DNA of 64,000 nt from Pseudomonadota bacterium (GTDB lineage Bacteria; Pseudomonadota; Gammaproteobacteria; Steroidobacterales; Steroidobacteraceae). Below the pieces are notes generated by a model. That model did no database searches, was not told the origin of the DNA, and saw only the letters and a list, made by a program, of their open reading frames with translations. Position 1 is the first letter of the stretch. The number at the start of each line of letters is the position of its first letter. This document shows, in pieces, positions 25,260 through 34,718 of this stretch. Location of the stretch: positions 1 through 64,000 of the forward strand of contig JAEWAF010000064.1 of NCBI GenBank assembly GCA_023391815.1, read 5' to 3'. Made by a program: the position numbers and the translations under genes.

Positions 25260-26041
25260 GCACTCGACAGCCCACCGCACTCATCGCCGATGACGAGCCG
25301 CTGCTGCGAGATGCGCTGGAAGGCATGCTTGCGCGGCTCTGGCCGGAGTTGAAGGTCGTCGCTCATGCGCGCAACGGTCGGGAAGCGATCGATCTGTTCG
25401 CAACGCATCGACCGGAGATCTGCTTTCTGGACGTGCAGATGCCGGGCAAGACCGGCGTCGAGGCTGCCCAGCACATCGGCCGCCGCGCGCATCTTGTCTT
25501 CGTCACTGCATATGATCAGTACGCTGTGCAAGCGTTCGCTCAGGGCGTGCTCGATTATCTCGTGAAGCCGGTCGAATCCGAACGTCTGGCGGAGACCATC
25601 GCGCGTCTCAAAGAGCGATTGCAGGCTGCTCAACCAGCACTGAACACCGAAGCTCTGCTACAGCAGCTCGCCGCGACCCTCGATCACGCCAAACAACCGA
25701 CGAACCTGCGTTGGCTGCGCGCTTCGGTGGGCCAGACCGTTCGGCTGATCGCAGTGGACGACATCGACTATCTGCGTTCGGAAGAGAAGTACACCCGGGT
25801 CGCATGGCGCGACGATGCGGGCCAGCCACGGGACGCGGTGGTTCGCACCCCGCTCAAGGAGCTGCTCGGGCAGCTCGATCCAGCCCAGTTCGCGCAAGTA
25901 CATCGCTCCGTCGTGGTCAATCTTCGAGCCATCAGCCACGTCACGCGCGCCGCGAACGAAACCGCCGATATTCACATGAAGGGTCGCGACGAGCTGCTGC
26001 CCGTCAGCCGCAGCTACCTGCACCTGTTCCGCCAGATGTGA
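25256..26041 (+). CDS. LytTR family response regulator
   Basis: 261 residues. Receiver domain (residues 8-120): 'ALIADDEPLLRDALEGML', phospho-acceptor D59 in 'CFLDVQMPGKTG', 'FVTAYDQYAVQAF', and 'LDYLVKPVE' with the conserved Lys. LytTR DNA-binding domain (about 160-261): 'VDDIDYLRSEEKYTRV', 'TPLKELLGQLDPAQFAQVHR', 'VSRSYLHLFRQ'. It pairs with the upstream kinase. Targets cannot be read from sequence, since LytTR sites are short. Confidence 0.94.
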   Translation: MSTRQPTALIADDEPLLRDALEGMLARLWPELKVVAHARNGREAIDLFATHRPEICFLDVQMPGKTGVEAAQHIGRRAHLVFVTAYDQYAVQAFAQGVLDYLVKPVESERLAETIARLKERLQAAQPALNTEALLQQLAATLDHAKQPTNLRWLRASVGQTVRLIAVDDIDYLRSEEKYTRVAWRDDAGQPRDAVVRTPLKELLGQLDPAQFAQVHRSVVVNLRAISHVTRAANETADIHMKGRDELLPVSRSYLHLFRQM

Positions 26042-26188
26042 TCGACATTCGCTCCGCGCGGAGCGCCACCGAATCTCCCGACCTCCCGTGAGAAATGAGC
26101 CGCGATGGAACGATGGTGCCGAGCGCACCGTTGCGGCCATGCGTCCGATGCGGGCGCGATCTCAAGTTGAAATCACGGGAGACAATCG

Positions 26189-26839
26189 ATGGCCACGCGC
26201 AAAAAGATAGAGCAGCGCTCGAAGCGGCGTTCCCAGGCTCACCATGAGCCGCCGAGCGGAAGTGAGATGCTGACATTGGAATTGCAGGAGATATACAGCG
26301 CCGAGAACCAACTCGCGCGCATGGCGCCACGCTTCGTCAAAGCGGCGGAGTCGGAGTCGCTACAGCAATGCCTGGAGCGGCGAATGGAGAGTGGCGCCCA
26401 GCTCATTGAAGACATAGACAACGCGTTCGAGGAGATGGAGCAGAGTCCGGGGCGTAAGAAAAATGTCGCGGCCCAGGGATTGCTGGACGATCTGCGCGAG
26501 CATGTACAAGAAATCCCCGCCGGTGCCGCGCGCGACGCGGTGTTGATCGCCGGCCTTCAGAAGACCGAGCACTATTGCATCGCTGCCTGGGGCACCGCGC
26601 GTACGTTGGCGCAAGCGACCGGCATCGACGCGGTGACGAAGTCGATGTCACGGGCGCTGGACGAAGGCAAGGATCTGGATCGGCAGCTCACCGAGCTCGC
26701 CGAACAAGAGATCCTTCCCGAATTGCTCGCGGATGAGAACGCCGAAGACGTTGCCGAGGAGGAGTCGGAGGACGAAGAGGAACGAACACCGAGACGGTCG
26801 CGGCGCACTTCGGGGACCGAACGTCGTCTGCCGCACTGA
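26189..26839 (+). CDS. DUF892 (YciE/YciF) ferritin-like stress protein with acidic tail
   Basis: 216 residues. A basic N-terminal tail (lysine/arginine-rich, ~20 residues) precedes a four-helix ferritin-like domain: 'LTLELQEIYSAENQLARMAP', 'HVQEIPAGAARDAVLIAGLQ', 'KTEHYCIAAWGTART', the last with the Glu/His positions of the DUF892 metal site. The last ~35 residues are strongly acidic and then basic (Glu/Asp run around residues 185-200), an addition not usual in YciF. Family members respond to osmotic and general stress. It heads a small stress group with the lipoprotein and Hsp20 genes. Confidence 0.88.
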   Translation: MATRKKIEQRSKRRSQAHHEPPSGSEMLTLELQEIYSAENQLARMAPRFVKAAESESLQQCLERRMESGAQLIEDIDNAFEEMEQSPGRKKNVAAQGLLDDLREHVQEIPAGAARDAVLIAGLQKTEHYCIAAWGTARTLAQATGIDAVTKSMSRALDEGKDLDRQLTELAEQEILPELLADENAEDVAEEESEDEEERTPRRSRRTSGTERRLPH

Positions 26840-26873
26840 CGCGGGCGCCGATCGGGCAAAGGAGGGACAGACC

Positions 26874-27110
26874 ATGCGTAAACTCTTTTACATTCCCGCC
26901 GCGCTCATCGCGCTCGTTGCGTGCAAGAACGGACACATGGCGGGCGACGATCCCACCCGGAACGACGAGCCACCCGGCCAAGGTCGGCCGATGGATTCGG
27001 ATCCGTCGACGCGCCAACGCTTGAACGAGACGACGCCGGACAAGCAGCGTCCCTATGCCGACGATAAGGGCACGGAGCAAACCACCACGGCTCCGCCGGA
27101 TCAGAAGTGA
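26874..27110 (+). CDS. Small putative lipoprotein
   Basis: 78 residues. The start has AAAGGAGGG upstream. 'LFYIPAALIALVAC' is a lipoprotein signal with lipobox LVAC; the mature 60 residues are polar, rich in Asp/Pro/Thr/Gln and look unstructured ('KNGHMAGDDPTRNDEPP'). No family is recognised. It lies 34 bases after the DUF892 gene and is probably in the same operon. Confidence 0.75.
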   Translation: MRKLFYIPAALIALVACKNGHMAGDDPTRNDEPPGQGRPMDSDPSTRQRLNETTPDKQRPYADDKGTEQTTTAPPDQK

Positions 27111-27128
27111 TGCGGTTCGAGCAGCACG

Positions 27129-27161
27129 AGCCACGACGCCTCGAAGTGGGGCGCCGTGGCT
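27129..27161. terminator. Convergent hairpin between lipoprotein and Hsp20 genes
   Basis: AGCCACGACGCC (27129-27140) pairs with GGCGCCGTGGCT (27150-27161) at 11 of 12 positions across a 9-base loop. It sits in the 60-base gap where two genes converge. No T run follows on either strand. Confidence 0.5.
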
Positions 27162-27170
27162 GCCGAGGGG

Positions 27171-27776
27171 TCAGTGTTTCGCGCTCGGGCTGCCGCCGCG
27201 AGAGGTCTCTTTACCGCTCTCTTTACCGCCCTCGCCGGCGACATCCTTGCGTGCCGTCACTTGCTCTCGACGTTCTCCGCCTTGAATGCTCGACCCTTGT
27301 ACCTGAATTTTGTGAGTGCGCGACTCGCGCTCGTTCTTGGGCACAGTGACTGTCAGCACCCCGTTCTGGAACGACGCCCGCACCTGGTCGGGTTGGGCCG
27401 AGAAAGGCAGGCGCAGTGAGCGTTGGAAGCTGCCGTACGATCGCTCGATGTAGTGAAAGTTTTCGCGCTCGCCTTCGGCGCGTTCTTCTCGCTTTTCACC
27501 GCGTATCGTCAGTGTGTCGTCTTCGAGGCTGACATCGATGTCTTGCTCGGTGACGCCGGGTAGCTCGACGGTCACGCGGATATCTTTGTCGGTCTCGGAA
27601 ACATTCATGCGGGCGTTGATCAGCGTCGGCAGACCCGTGCTCGACGCCCGACCCGCCAGCTGCGAGCCCGGGTCCTCGCGAAACACGTCGTCGAACAGAC
27701 GATTCATCTCACGATGCAGGGAAAGTATCGGTTCGCGCGCGGCGAAGCCGAACGGAATCAGGGATTGACGTGCCAT
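27171..27776 (-). CDS. Hsp20/alpha-crystallin small heat-shock protein
   Basis: 201 residues from the ATG at 27776, preceded by GGAGG. N-terminal arm 'FAAREPILSLHREMNRLFDD' is typical of bacterial class A/B Hsp20. The alpha-crystallin domain (about residues 52-150) includes 'RMNVSETDKDIRVTVELPGV', 'DDTLTIRGEKREE' and 'NGVLTVTVPKNE', the last with the conserved G-V-L motif. A ~45-residue charged, Gly/Lys/Glu-rich tail follows, longer than usual. It is an ATP-independent holdase for unfolding proteins. Confidence 0.95.
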   Translation of the reverse strand: MARQSLIPFGFAAREPILSLHREMNRLFDDVFREDPGSQLAGRASSTGLPTLINARMNVSETDKDIRVTVELPGVTEQDIDVSLEDDTLTIRGEKREERAEGERENFHYIERSYGSFQRSLRLPFSAQPDQVRASFQNGVLTVTVPKNERESRTHKIQVQGSSIQGGERREQVTARKDVAGEGGKESGKETSRGGSPSAKH

Positions 27777-28102
27777 GGTCTTACCTCCGTTTGTGTAAGC
27801 ACGACGGGATCTCATAACTGCCGATCGGTGGAAAGGTTGCAACGACCGGGCCGCCCAAACGGTGCGGCGTTGCTGACCGGATGTCATCGACAAAGCCATC
27901 CTCGCAGCGCACTAACCACGAAATAGTCATGACGCAAAACAACAAAACGTAGTGTTGCCCGCACCCCCGACAGCCGGTTTCGCATTGTGCGGTTGAGGCG
28001 TTGCCTGATTCGGGTTCGCGGACTCAATCTGTCGATGTTTCAGCCGTTGGCCCGGCTACACAGTTGCGCAGTTCGCGCATGCATTTGAGATGGGACGGAC
28101 GT
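27777..28102. other. Divergent intergenic region between Hsp20 and the chemoreceptor
   Basis: 326 bases that must hold the leftward Hsp20 promoter and the rightward chemoreceptor promoter. I see no CIRCE-type or other long inverted repeat, no convincing sigma-32 or sigma-28 promoter and no gene. The 27915-27960 stretch is AT-richer than its surroundings. Confidence 0.5.
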
Positions 28103-29725
28103 ATGAAACTGAATGTCAGGGCCAAGTTGCTGAGCACCATCGGCGTCGTCATCGCCGCGCTGGCGGTCGTGGGCGTACTCGGGTTGCGCGCCTTGAGTGC
28201 GACCAACGACAACATGGATCGCATGTTCGAAATGCGCACCATGTCGGTCGCGCACGTGGGCGAGATTTACGGACTGCAGCTGGAGAACGTTCAGATCCTC
28301 GACTACGCCCTGGCGCTGCAGACCAAGGAAGCGCTGGCGGAAGCGCGGGAAACGATCGCGAAGAACCGCGACATCATCACCAATCGCCTCGAGCAATGGT
28401 CGGCGCTCATTTCCAGCGTCGAAGGTCGCCGGCTGCATACGCAGATCACTCAAGCCAGAGCAGCGCTGGTCGACGCGACCACCGAAGTGCATGCCGCGCT
28501 CGAGGCCGGCGACATCGCCAAGGCGCGTGAGCTTCGGATGACCAAGGTCGAGCACGCGTTCGACCCGATGCGCGAAGCAGTCAAAGAAGCATTGCAGTTC
28601 CAGCTCGGACGCGCGCGCGAGATGCGTGACGAGTCGCGCGCCATGTATGAGAGCAATCGGACAATCGTGCTCGCGGTTTCGATTCTGTCCATCGCCGTCG
28701 GGCTCGCCCTGGCACTATGGATCGTTCGCTCCATCATGGGATCGCTGAACACCGCGGTCGAAGTGTCCAACAACATCGCACGGGGCAAGCTCGGTAATCG
28801 AATCACCATCCATCAGCAGGACGAATTCGGGCAGTTGCTCCAAGCGTTACGACAGATGGACGACCGGCTCAACGAGATCGTCGGTGGCGTGCGCAAGGCG
28901 GCCGATTCCGTCGGCAGCGCCTCGGAGCAGCTCTCAAGAGGTAATGACGATCTTTCACAGCGCACGCAGGAGCAGGCGTCGGCGCTGGAAGAGACCGCGG
29001 CCAGCATGGAAGAGATGACTGCCACCGTGAAGCAGAATGCGGACAACGCTCGTCAGGCGAGGCAGCTTGCCACCGGCGCACGCGACCAGGCGCAACGAGG
29101 CAGCAGCGTGGTCGGTGACGCGATCCACGCGATGGAGGAGATCAACGCGTCCAGCGCCAAGATTGCCGACATCATCGGTGTCATCGACGAGATCGCGTTT
29201 CAAACCAATCTGCTGGCGCTCAACGCCGCCGTCGAAGCGGCGCGTGCCGGCGAGCAAGGTCGCGGCTTCGCGGTGGTCGCCTCGGAAGTTCGCACGCTCG
29301 CGCAACGGAGCGCGACAGCCGCCAAGGAGATCAAGGACCTGATCGGCGACTCGGTGAGCAAGGTCAAGACCGGCTCCGACCTGGTCGATTCCTCGGGGCG
29401 CGTGCTGGCCGAGATCATGGACAGCGTGAAGAAGGTCAGCGACATCGTTGCCGAGATCACCGCGGCCAGCGAAGAGCAGGCGGCGGGCATCGATCAGGTC
29501 AATAACGCAGTCACGCAGATGGACCAGACGACACAACAGAATGCCGCGCTCGTCGAAGAATCGGCCGCAGCGAGCAAGGTGATGCAGATGCAGGCTCAAC
29601 AGCTCGTGGCCCAGATCGGGTTCTTTTCGACCGGGTCCAAGGCCGCGGTCAGCGTGGCTCCAGCGCCCATGACCAACAATGTGCAGCGGCCGGCACTCGT
29701 TCTGCACAGCTTCGCAGCCGACTGA
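28103..29725 (+). CDS. Methyl-accepting chemotaxis protein
   Basis: 540 residues from the ATG at 28103. Membrane helix 1 ('LLSTIGVVIAALAVVGVLGL'), a ~150-residue periplasmic four-helix-bundle sensor, membrane helix 2 ('TIVLAVSILSIAVGLALALW'), a HAMP domain (about 215-265) and a long cytoplasmic coiled coil. The hairpin tip 'EIAFQTNLLALNAAVEAARA' with 'GRGFAVVASEVRTLAQRSA' is the CheA/CheW contact. The C-terminus lacks an NWETF-type pentapeptide for CheR tethering. The ligand is unknown. No che genes are near, so it is an orphan receptor feeding a chemosensory array encoded elsewhere. Confidence 0.95.
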   Translation: MKLNVRAKLLSTIGVVIAALAVVGVLGLRALSATNDNMDRMFEMRTMSVAHVGEIYGLQLENVQILDYALALQTKEALAEARETIAKNRDIITNRLEQWSALISSVEGRRLHTQITQARAALVDATTEVHAALEAGDIAKARELRMTKVEHAFDPMREAVKEALQFQLGRAREMRDESRAMYESNRTIVLAVSILSIAVGLALALWIVRSIMGSLNTAVEVSNNIARGKLGNRITIHQQDEFGQLLQALRQMDDRLNEIVGGVRKAADSVGSASEQLSRGNDDLSQRTQEQASALEETAASMEEMTATVKQNADNARQARQLATGARDQAQRGSSVVGDAIHAMEEINASSAKIADIIGVIDEIAFQTNLLALNAAVEAARAGEQGRGFAVVASEVRTLAQRSATAAKEIKDLIGDSVSKVKTGSDLVDSSGRVLAEIMDSVKKVSDIVAEITAASEEQAAGIDQVNNAVTQMDQTTQQNAALVEESAAASKVMQMQAQQLVAQIGFFSTGSKAAVSVAPAPMTNNVQRPALVLHSFAAD

Positions 29726-29813
29726 AACATATCCGTCATACACGCCGCATAGCATGTGCCCCTCGTTTTTCGGGCTGGGGTTGTTGGGGCACCGGGTGGC
29801 TGATCGAACCGAA

Positions 29814-30437
29814 ATGGAGGGAAGCGCGGCGTTCCCTCTGGACGATGTCGAGCGAGCGCGGTGGTTCATGCAACACATTCTGCCGCATGAGGCCGCGCTC
29901 CGAGGCTGGCTGTCACGCCGGCGCGCGCCCGCGGCGTTCGATGTCGACGATATCGTTCAAGAGAGCTACGCGCTGTTGGCCGAACGCGAGCGCGTCGACG
30001 ACATCTTGAATCCGCGCGCCTATCTGTTTCAGGTGGCGCATTCGCTGGTGGTTCGTAGCATCCGTCGGGCGCGCATCGTGCCCATCCTGGCGGTCGAAGA
30101 CCTGGGGCTGGTCGACTGGCCCGACGAGGCCGCCACCCCCGAGCAGAACGCGATCGCGCATGACGACTTGCGTCAGCTCGCCGAGGTGATCGCCAGTATG
30201 CCCGGGCAGACCCGCGAGGCATTCGTCCTGCGACGGGTTCGGGGATTGTCACAACGGGAAATCGCCTCTCGGATGGGGTTGTCCGAGAACACGGTCGAAA
30301 AGCACATCGTTCGGGGCATTCGCTGGCTGGGAGATTGGTTCGCCGGTGGCGGAACAGCCCCCGCCCAAGGCTCTAATGGATTCGAACGAGAACAAAGGCG
30401 ACCCAGTGCAAGAGCGCGAAACCAGCCAGGACATTGA
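29814..30437 (+). CDS. ECF sigma factor, FecI-like
   Basis: 207 residues from the ATG at 29814; in-frame starts at 29754 and 29796 are possible and none has a strong ribosome site. Sigma region 2 is 'FDVDDIVQESYALLAERERV' with 'NPRAYLFQVAHSLVVRSIRR'; region 4 is 'REAFVLRRVRGLSQREIASR' with the recognition helix 'MGLSENTVEKHIVRGIRWL'. FecI-type factors are released by a FecR anti-sigma factor when a TonB receptor binds its ligand. Its 3' end overlaps the FecR gene in another frame by 62 bases. Confidence 0.92.
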   Translation: MEGSAAFPLDDVERARWFMQHILPHEAALRGWLSRRRAPAAFDVDDIVQESYALLAERERVDDILNPRAYLFQVAHSLVVRSIRRARIVPILAVEDLGLVDWPDEAATPEQNAIAHDDLRQLAEVIASMPGQTREAFVLRRVRGLSQREIASRMGLSENTVEKHIVRGIRWLGDWFAGGGTAPAQGSNGFEREQRRPSARARNQPGH

Positions 30438-31377
30438 CCGCACCGCCGCCGAATGGGTGGCCCGGATCGATCGCGCGCCGCTTTCCGCCACCGAAGCCGA
30501 CCAACTGAAGCACTGGCTGATGGGCGATCGTCGCCGCCGTGGCGCATTCATCCGCGCCAAGGCGATCTGGATCCGCAGTGAGTCCGCGGGTGCGCTCGGT
30601 CCGCAATACGATCCCGAAAACTTTAGATCTGCCGCACTCGACGTGCCGCGTCGGCGCATGATCAATTGGAGCGGTGTGCTGGCCGCATCGCTCGTGATCG
30701 TGGTGATGCTGGTAGCGGTGTTGCAGATGCCGACCGCGTATGCCACCGCCAAAGGTGAAATGCGCACGGTGCCGCTAGGCGATGGAACCACGATCACGCT
30801 CAACACCGACACTCGCATCGAGATCCACGACGATGAAGGACGGCGCCGGATTCATCTCGTGCGCGGAGAAGTATTGATCGAAGGTGCGGGCGCGACGGTA
30901 CCCACATTCGTCGAAATCGATGGCCAGCACCTGGAGGCGGCAACGGCAACCTTCGTGGTGCGCAAGCTGGATGGGCAAGCCGCGCAGGTGCTCGTGCGGG
31001 ACGGTCGCGTGGTGCTGGGTGAAGAGAAACAATCCGGTTCGATTCCTCTGGCGGCGAACACCGGAGCCTCTTTGCTGGAAGGAAAAGAGCAAGGCTGGCA
31101 GTTGCGGGCACTCTCTTTCGGGCAGATCGGGCGTGAGCTGGCCTGGCGCGAAGGAAAGATCGCTCTGCAGGGAGAAACGCTCGCCGAAGCCGTGGCGCTC
31201 TATGCGCGCTACAGCGACACGCCCATCGTCATCGCCGACCCGGAGCTGGCGCAGTTGCCGGTCACTGGACTGTTCGCGGTCAACAATCCTTTGGGTTTCA
31301 GCCGGGCCGTCGCGAACGTGTTCGGCGCGGAGGCGCGGCAGGAACAAGGTCGCATCGTCATCGCCCGCGCACTTTGA
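30376..31377 (+). CDS. FecR family anti-sigma factor
   Basis: 333 residues from the ATG at 30376 (AAGG seven bases upstream); a GTG at 30346 would add ten residues. The N-terminal cytoplasmic domain ('AAEWVARIDRAPLSATEADQ', 'HWLMGDRRRRGAFIRAKAIW') binds the sigma factor. One membrane helix ('WSGVLAASLVIVVMLVAVL') follows, then the periplasmic FecR domain ('MRTVPLGDGTTITLNTDTRI') and a C-terminal STN-like/DUF4974 segment ('GETLAEAVALYARYSDTPIV') that contacts the receptor's signalling domain. It relays ligand occupancy of the receptor encoded next to the sigma factor. Confidence 0.92.
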   Translation: MDSNENKGDPVQERETSQDIDRTAAEWVARIDRAPLSATEADQLKHWLMGDRRRRGAFIRAKAIWIRSESAGALGPQYDPENFRSAALDVPRRRMINWSGVLAASLVIVVMLVAVLQMPTAYATAKGEMRTVPLGDGTTITLNTDTRIEIHDDEGRRRIHLVRGEVLIEGAGATVPTFVEIDGQHLEAATATFVVRKLDGQAAQVLVRDGRVVLGEEKQSGSIPLAANTGASLLEGKEQGWQLRALSFGQIGRELAWREGKIALQGETLAEAVALYARYSDTPIVIADPELAQLPVTGLFAVNNPLGFSRAVANVFGAEARQEQGRIVIARAL

Positions 31378-31462
31378 ATTTTTTTTGACAGGCTGACGGA
31401 AAAGTCCGCATCAGCGCTCTTTGTTCTCAACTTCGCTATTCACACAGCTTGTTGGGAACACC

Positions 31463-34400
31463 ATGAATCGTTACAAAAACGTCCTGCTGGCCAGCGCGAT
31501 CGCCACCGCATTGGCGGCCGCTCCACACGCGATGGCCCGACAGCGCACATTCGAAGTGCCCGCGCAGCCGGCGGTCACCGCGATCCCGGAATTGGCGCGA
31601 CAGGCCCAGGTGCAGATCATCGCGCCGGCAGGATCGTTGGAAGGAATCGACACGCCCGCCATCACGGGCGAGATGGATGCGCGCGAAGCGTTGCTCACCT
31701 TGCTCGCCGGCACCGGGCTCACGATCAAGTCGGATGAAAACAATGTGATCTTGCTGGCGCAGGCCAGCGATGCCATCTCACGTGCGCAGTCGGGACAACA
31801 GATCGGCACCGGCGGTGTGCGCGGTCGCGTCCTCAACACCGCAACCGGTGAGTACGTGCGCAATGCCGAGGTTCGGGTCGAAGGCACGACCATCGTCACG
31901 TACTCCGAAGATGGCGGCAATTTCCGTCTGAACGGCGTGCCGGCCGGCGACGCCACCGTCGTGGTCCGTTACACGGGTCTGCAGGAATCCAAGGCCGCCA
32001 CCACTATCGTCGCGAATGAAATCGTGACGTTGGATTTCGAGCTCAAGGTGCCGAGCTATGCCTCGACCGGCGACGCCGACGAACTGAACATGGTGATCGT
32101 CACGGCGAAACGCCAAGGCCAGGCCAGCGCCATCATGGAACGTCGCGCCGCCATGAACGCGAAGAATGTCGTCGCCGCCGACAACTTCGGCGCGCTGACC
32201 ATGGGCGACGTGGGCGAGTTCATGAAGTCCATGCCGGGCATTTCGCTCGACTACACCGAAGTGGACGCCACCGCCGTGCGCATCGGCGGTCTCGATCCGA
32301 AGTACAGCACGTTCACCATCGACGGCGCGCGCATGGCCACGGCCACGTCCAATAACAACACCGGCCGTCAGAACTCCTTCGAGCAGATGTCGATCACGGG
32401 CATCGAGGCGCTCGAGCTGAACAACACGCTGACCGCCCGTCTGGACGCCGACTCGCCGGGTGGCCTGATCAACCTGCGCAGCAAGTACGCTTTCGACCGC
32501 ACCGACCGCGAGCTCGTGTTCCAGATCGGCAGCGTCGGCACCTCGGACTCCACGTCATCCCGTAAATACTTCCCCGATGACAAGAAACATTCGACGATCT
32601 ACCCGTCCGCGCAGCTGGGTTACGCCGATGTGTTCATGGACGGTCGGTTCGGTGTCGCGTTCAACGCCAGCTACAACGCCAACTACGTGCAGCAGGATCG
32701 TATCCAGACGGACTGGTCCTATCTTCCCGATGGCCAGGTGCTGCCTTATCGGGTCATGTGGCGCCCGGGCCCGAAGATGACCAGCCGCACGGCCGCCAAC
32801 CTGAGCGCGGATTTCCAGATCACGGACGAGTGGGTGCTGTCCTGGCGCAGCATGTATTCGTTCTACGACGTCGAGTACTTCAATCAATACACGTACCTGT
32901 ACTTCGGCACCGAGTCGCGGACCTATGCGTCGCCGGGATCGACGCCCACTCACATCGTCGTGAATCCCAACGGTACCAATACGCGCTTGCGCACCGAGTA
33001 TTCGCACCGTTACGCCGGCACGCCGACGTATACGATCGCGCCAAGACTGGAGTTCAAGGGCGACACGCTGGAGCTGGCACTCCGCCCCAGCTATTCCCGA
33101 TCTGAATTCAACTTCCGCGACAACAGCGACGGCTTCTTTCAGCGCACCGACAGCTGGCTGACCGGCATCGGCTTCACGCTCGACCGTCCCTCGCCTTACT
33201 CGAATGCGTGGACCATCACGCAGACCGCCGGTCGCGACTGGAGCGATCCGACCAACTTCAATCGTGACGCCGACATCGGCAACAACATTCGCACCGCGGA
33301 GTCGGACGCCATCAACGAACAGTACGGCGTGAATCTCGATGTGAAGAAGGATGTGACGATCGCCGATCTGCCAGTGACGCTCATGACCGGCCTCGGCAGC
33401 CGCAAGAACGACTGGCGGACCACCGAAGGCTCGTTCCAGCAGTTCCAATACGTCGGCCCGAATGGCGATCTGACTCAAATGGATCCCGCCGCGGTCATTC
33501 CCTGGACGCGGAACTACCAGTTCGAAATGCTCGGTTTCAATGCCGGCAACATGAACGATCAGCACTGGCGCGCGGACAGCAACTATGCCGTCTATGACAT
33601 CTATCGGGAACATCCCGAGTATTTCGTGCCGGACACCGTCGGCAACCTGAAGCGCAAGCTCGACAACAACAAGCACATCTGGGAAGACGTCAACGCCGCT
33701 TACGTCGAAGCGGAGACGCGCGTCGGGGCTGCCCGATTCGATTTGGGTCTGCGTTATGAGCAGACCAAGACGGCGGCGCAGATCGCGAACGTGCGCCCGG
33801 TGAGCGAAGTGACGGCAGCGGGCCTGAACGTCAGCAGCGTCGAGGGGCTGCTGTACCAGTACAACAATGGCGTGTACTCCAAACGTCGGGGTGAATATGA
33901 CGACTGGTTCCTGAGTGGCGGCGTGAAGTATGACTTCACCGAAAAGCTCGTGGGTCAGCTCGCCTTCAGCCAGGCCATCCTGCGGCCCGACTATGGCAAC
34001 CTCGGCGGCGTGGTCTCGGTGAACGACGACACGCAGATCGTCACCGTGCCGAACCCGGAGCTGAAGCCCGAGCACGCGACGAAGTATTTCGCGGCACTCC
34101 AGTACTTCCTCGAGCCTTCGGGTCTCGTCGGCGTGTCCTATTACAAGCTCGACATGAAGGACATGCAGGTGACCGGCATCACGGTCAATCCTGCAGATGT
34201 GGGCTTCAGCCCGGACGAATATTCGGGTTATACCTTCCGTAGTGCGCAGAACGTGCCTGGCACGAGCACCAACGAAGGCTACACGTTCGAGTACAGCCAG
34301 CAGCTCACGTTCCTGCCCGGCGCGTTCCGCGGCTTCAGCCTGTTCGGCTCGATCACGAAGATCGATGCGGACGGCGTGCGCGTCAACACGCCCGATCTCG

Positions 34401-34714
34401 CGGCCAACTTCGGTGTCGGCTACAGCTACGGCCCGTTCGATGTCAAGATCAACGGCAACCACCAGGGAAAGTATCGGGTCAGCGCCTTGAGCAACACGCC
34501 CACGACCCCGAACAACGGCATTCTCTATCACACTTCGCGCGATCTCTGGAACATCAGCGCGAGCTACAAGCCGACCGGGAACATCGAGCTGCAACTCGCG
34601 GGTCGTAACATCTTCAACGAGCCGGACGTCATCTACTCCAACATCGAGAGCCGCCGCCAGCAGTACACGGTGTACGGCTCGATGTGGAATTTCGGCGCCA
34701 AGATCACTTTCTGA
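31463..34714 (+). CDS. TonB-dependent receptor with STN signalling domain
   Basis: 1083 residues. Signal peptide ending 'APHAMARQ'; STN domain at about 26-105 ('TFEVPAQPAVTAIPELARQA', 'EALLTLLAGTGLTIKSDENN'), which marks a transducer that signals to FecR. Then comes a carboxypeptidase-D-regulatory-like beta-sandwich (about 115-200, 'GVRGRVLNTATGEYVRNAEV'), a plug with TonB box-like 'MVIVTAKRQGQ', and a 22-strand-type barrel ending 'MWNFGAKITF'. The architecture resembles the large TIGR01782-type receptors of Caulobacter and Xanthomonas. The substrate is unknown; the neighbouring PhoD phosphatase hints at a phosphorylated compound. Confidence 0.95.
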   Translation: MNRYKNVLLASAIATALAAAPHAMARQRTFEVPAQPAVTAIPELARQAQVQIIAPAGSLEGIDTPAITGEMDAREALLTLLAGTGLTIKSDENNVILLAQASDAISRAQSGQQIGTGGVRGRVLNTATGEYVRNAEVRVEGTTIVTYSEDGGNFRLNGVPAGDATVVVRYTGLQESKAATTIVANEIVTLDFELKVPSYASTGDADELNMVIVTAKRQGQASAIMERRAAMNAKNVVAADNFGALTMGDVGEFMKSMPGISLDYTEVDATAVRIGGLDPKYSTFTIDGARMATATSNNNTGRQNSFEQMSITGIEALELNNTLTARLDADSPGGLINLRSKYAFDRTDRELVFQIGSVGTSDSTSSRKYFPDDKKHSTIYPSAQLGYADVFMDGRFGVAFNASYNANYVQQDRIQTDWSYLPDGQVLPYRVMWRPGPKMTSRTAANLSADFQITDEWVLSWRSMYSFYDVEYFNQYTYLYFGTESRTYASPGSTPTHIVVNPNGTNTRLRTEYSHRYAGTPTYTIAPRLEFKGDTLELALRPSYSRSEFNFRDNSDGFFQRTDSWLTGIGFTLDRPSPYSNAWTITQTAGRDWSDPTNFNRDADIGNNIRTAESDAINEQYGVNLDVKKDVTIADLPVTLMTGLGSRKNDWRTTEGSFQQFQYVGPNGDLTQMDPAAVIPWTRNYQFEMLGFNAGNMNDQHWRADSNYAVYDIYREHPEYFVPDTVGNLKRKLDNNKHIWEDVNAAYVEAETRVGAARFDLGLRYEQTKTAAQIANVRPVSEVTAAGLNVSSVEGLLYQYNNGVYSKRRGEYDDWFLSGGVKYDFTEKLVGQLAFSQAILRPDYGNLGGVVSVNDDTQIVTVPNPELKPEHATKYFAALQYFLEPSGLVGVSYYKLDMKDMQVTGITVNPADVGFSPDEYSGYTFRSAQNVPGTSTNEGYTFEYSQQLTFLPGAFRGFSLFGSITKIDADGVRVNTPDLAANFGVGYSYGPFDVKINGNHQGKYRVSALSNTPTTPNNGILYHTSRDLWNISASYKPTGNIELQLAGRNIFNEPDVIYSNIESRRQQYTVYGSMWNFGAKITF

Positions 34715-34718
34715 CGCC

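Noticed and set aside
24171..26041. Two-component pair considered as KdpDE for the kdp operon
   Set aside because: The kinase is LytS-type with His_kinase/HATPase domains and the regulator has a LytTR domain; neither has KdpD or KdpE features.
31385..31410. Perfect TTGACA after a T run, considered as the TonB receptor's own promoter
   Set aside because: No acceptable -10 box lies 16-18 bases downstream; the receptor is more simply read from the sigma/FecR promoter.
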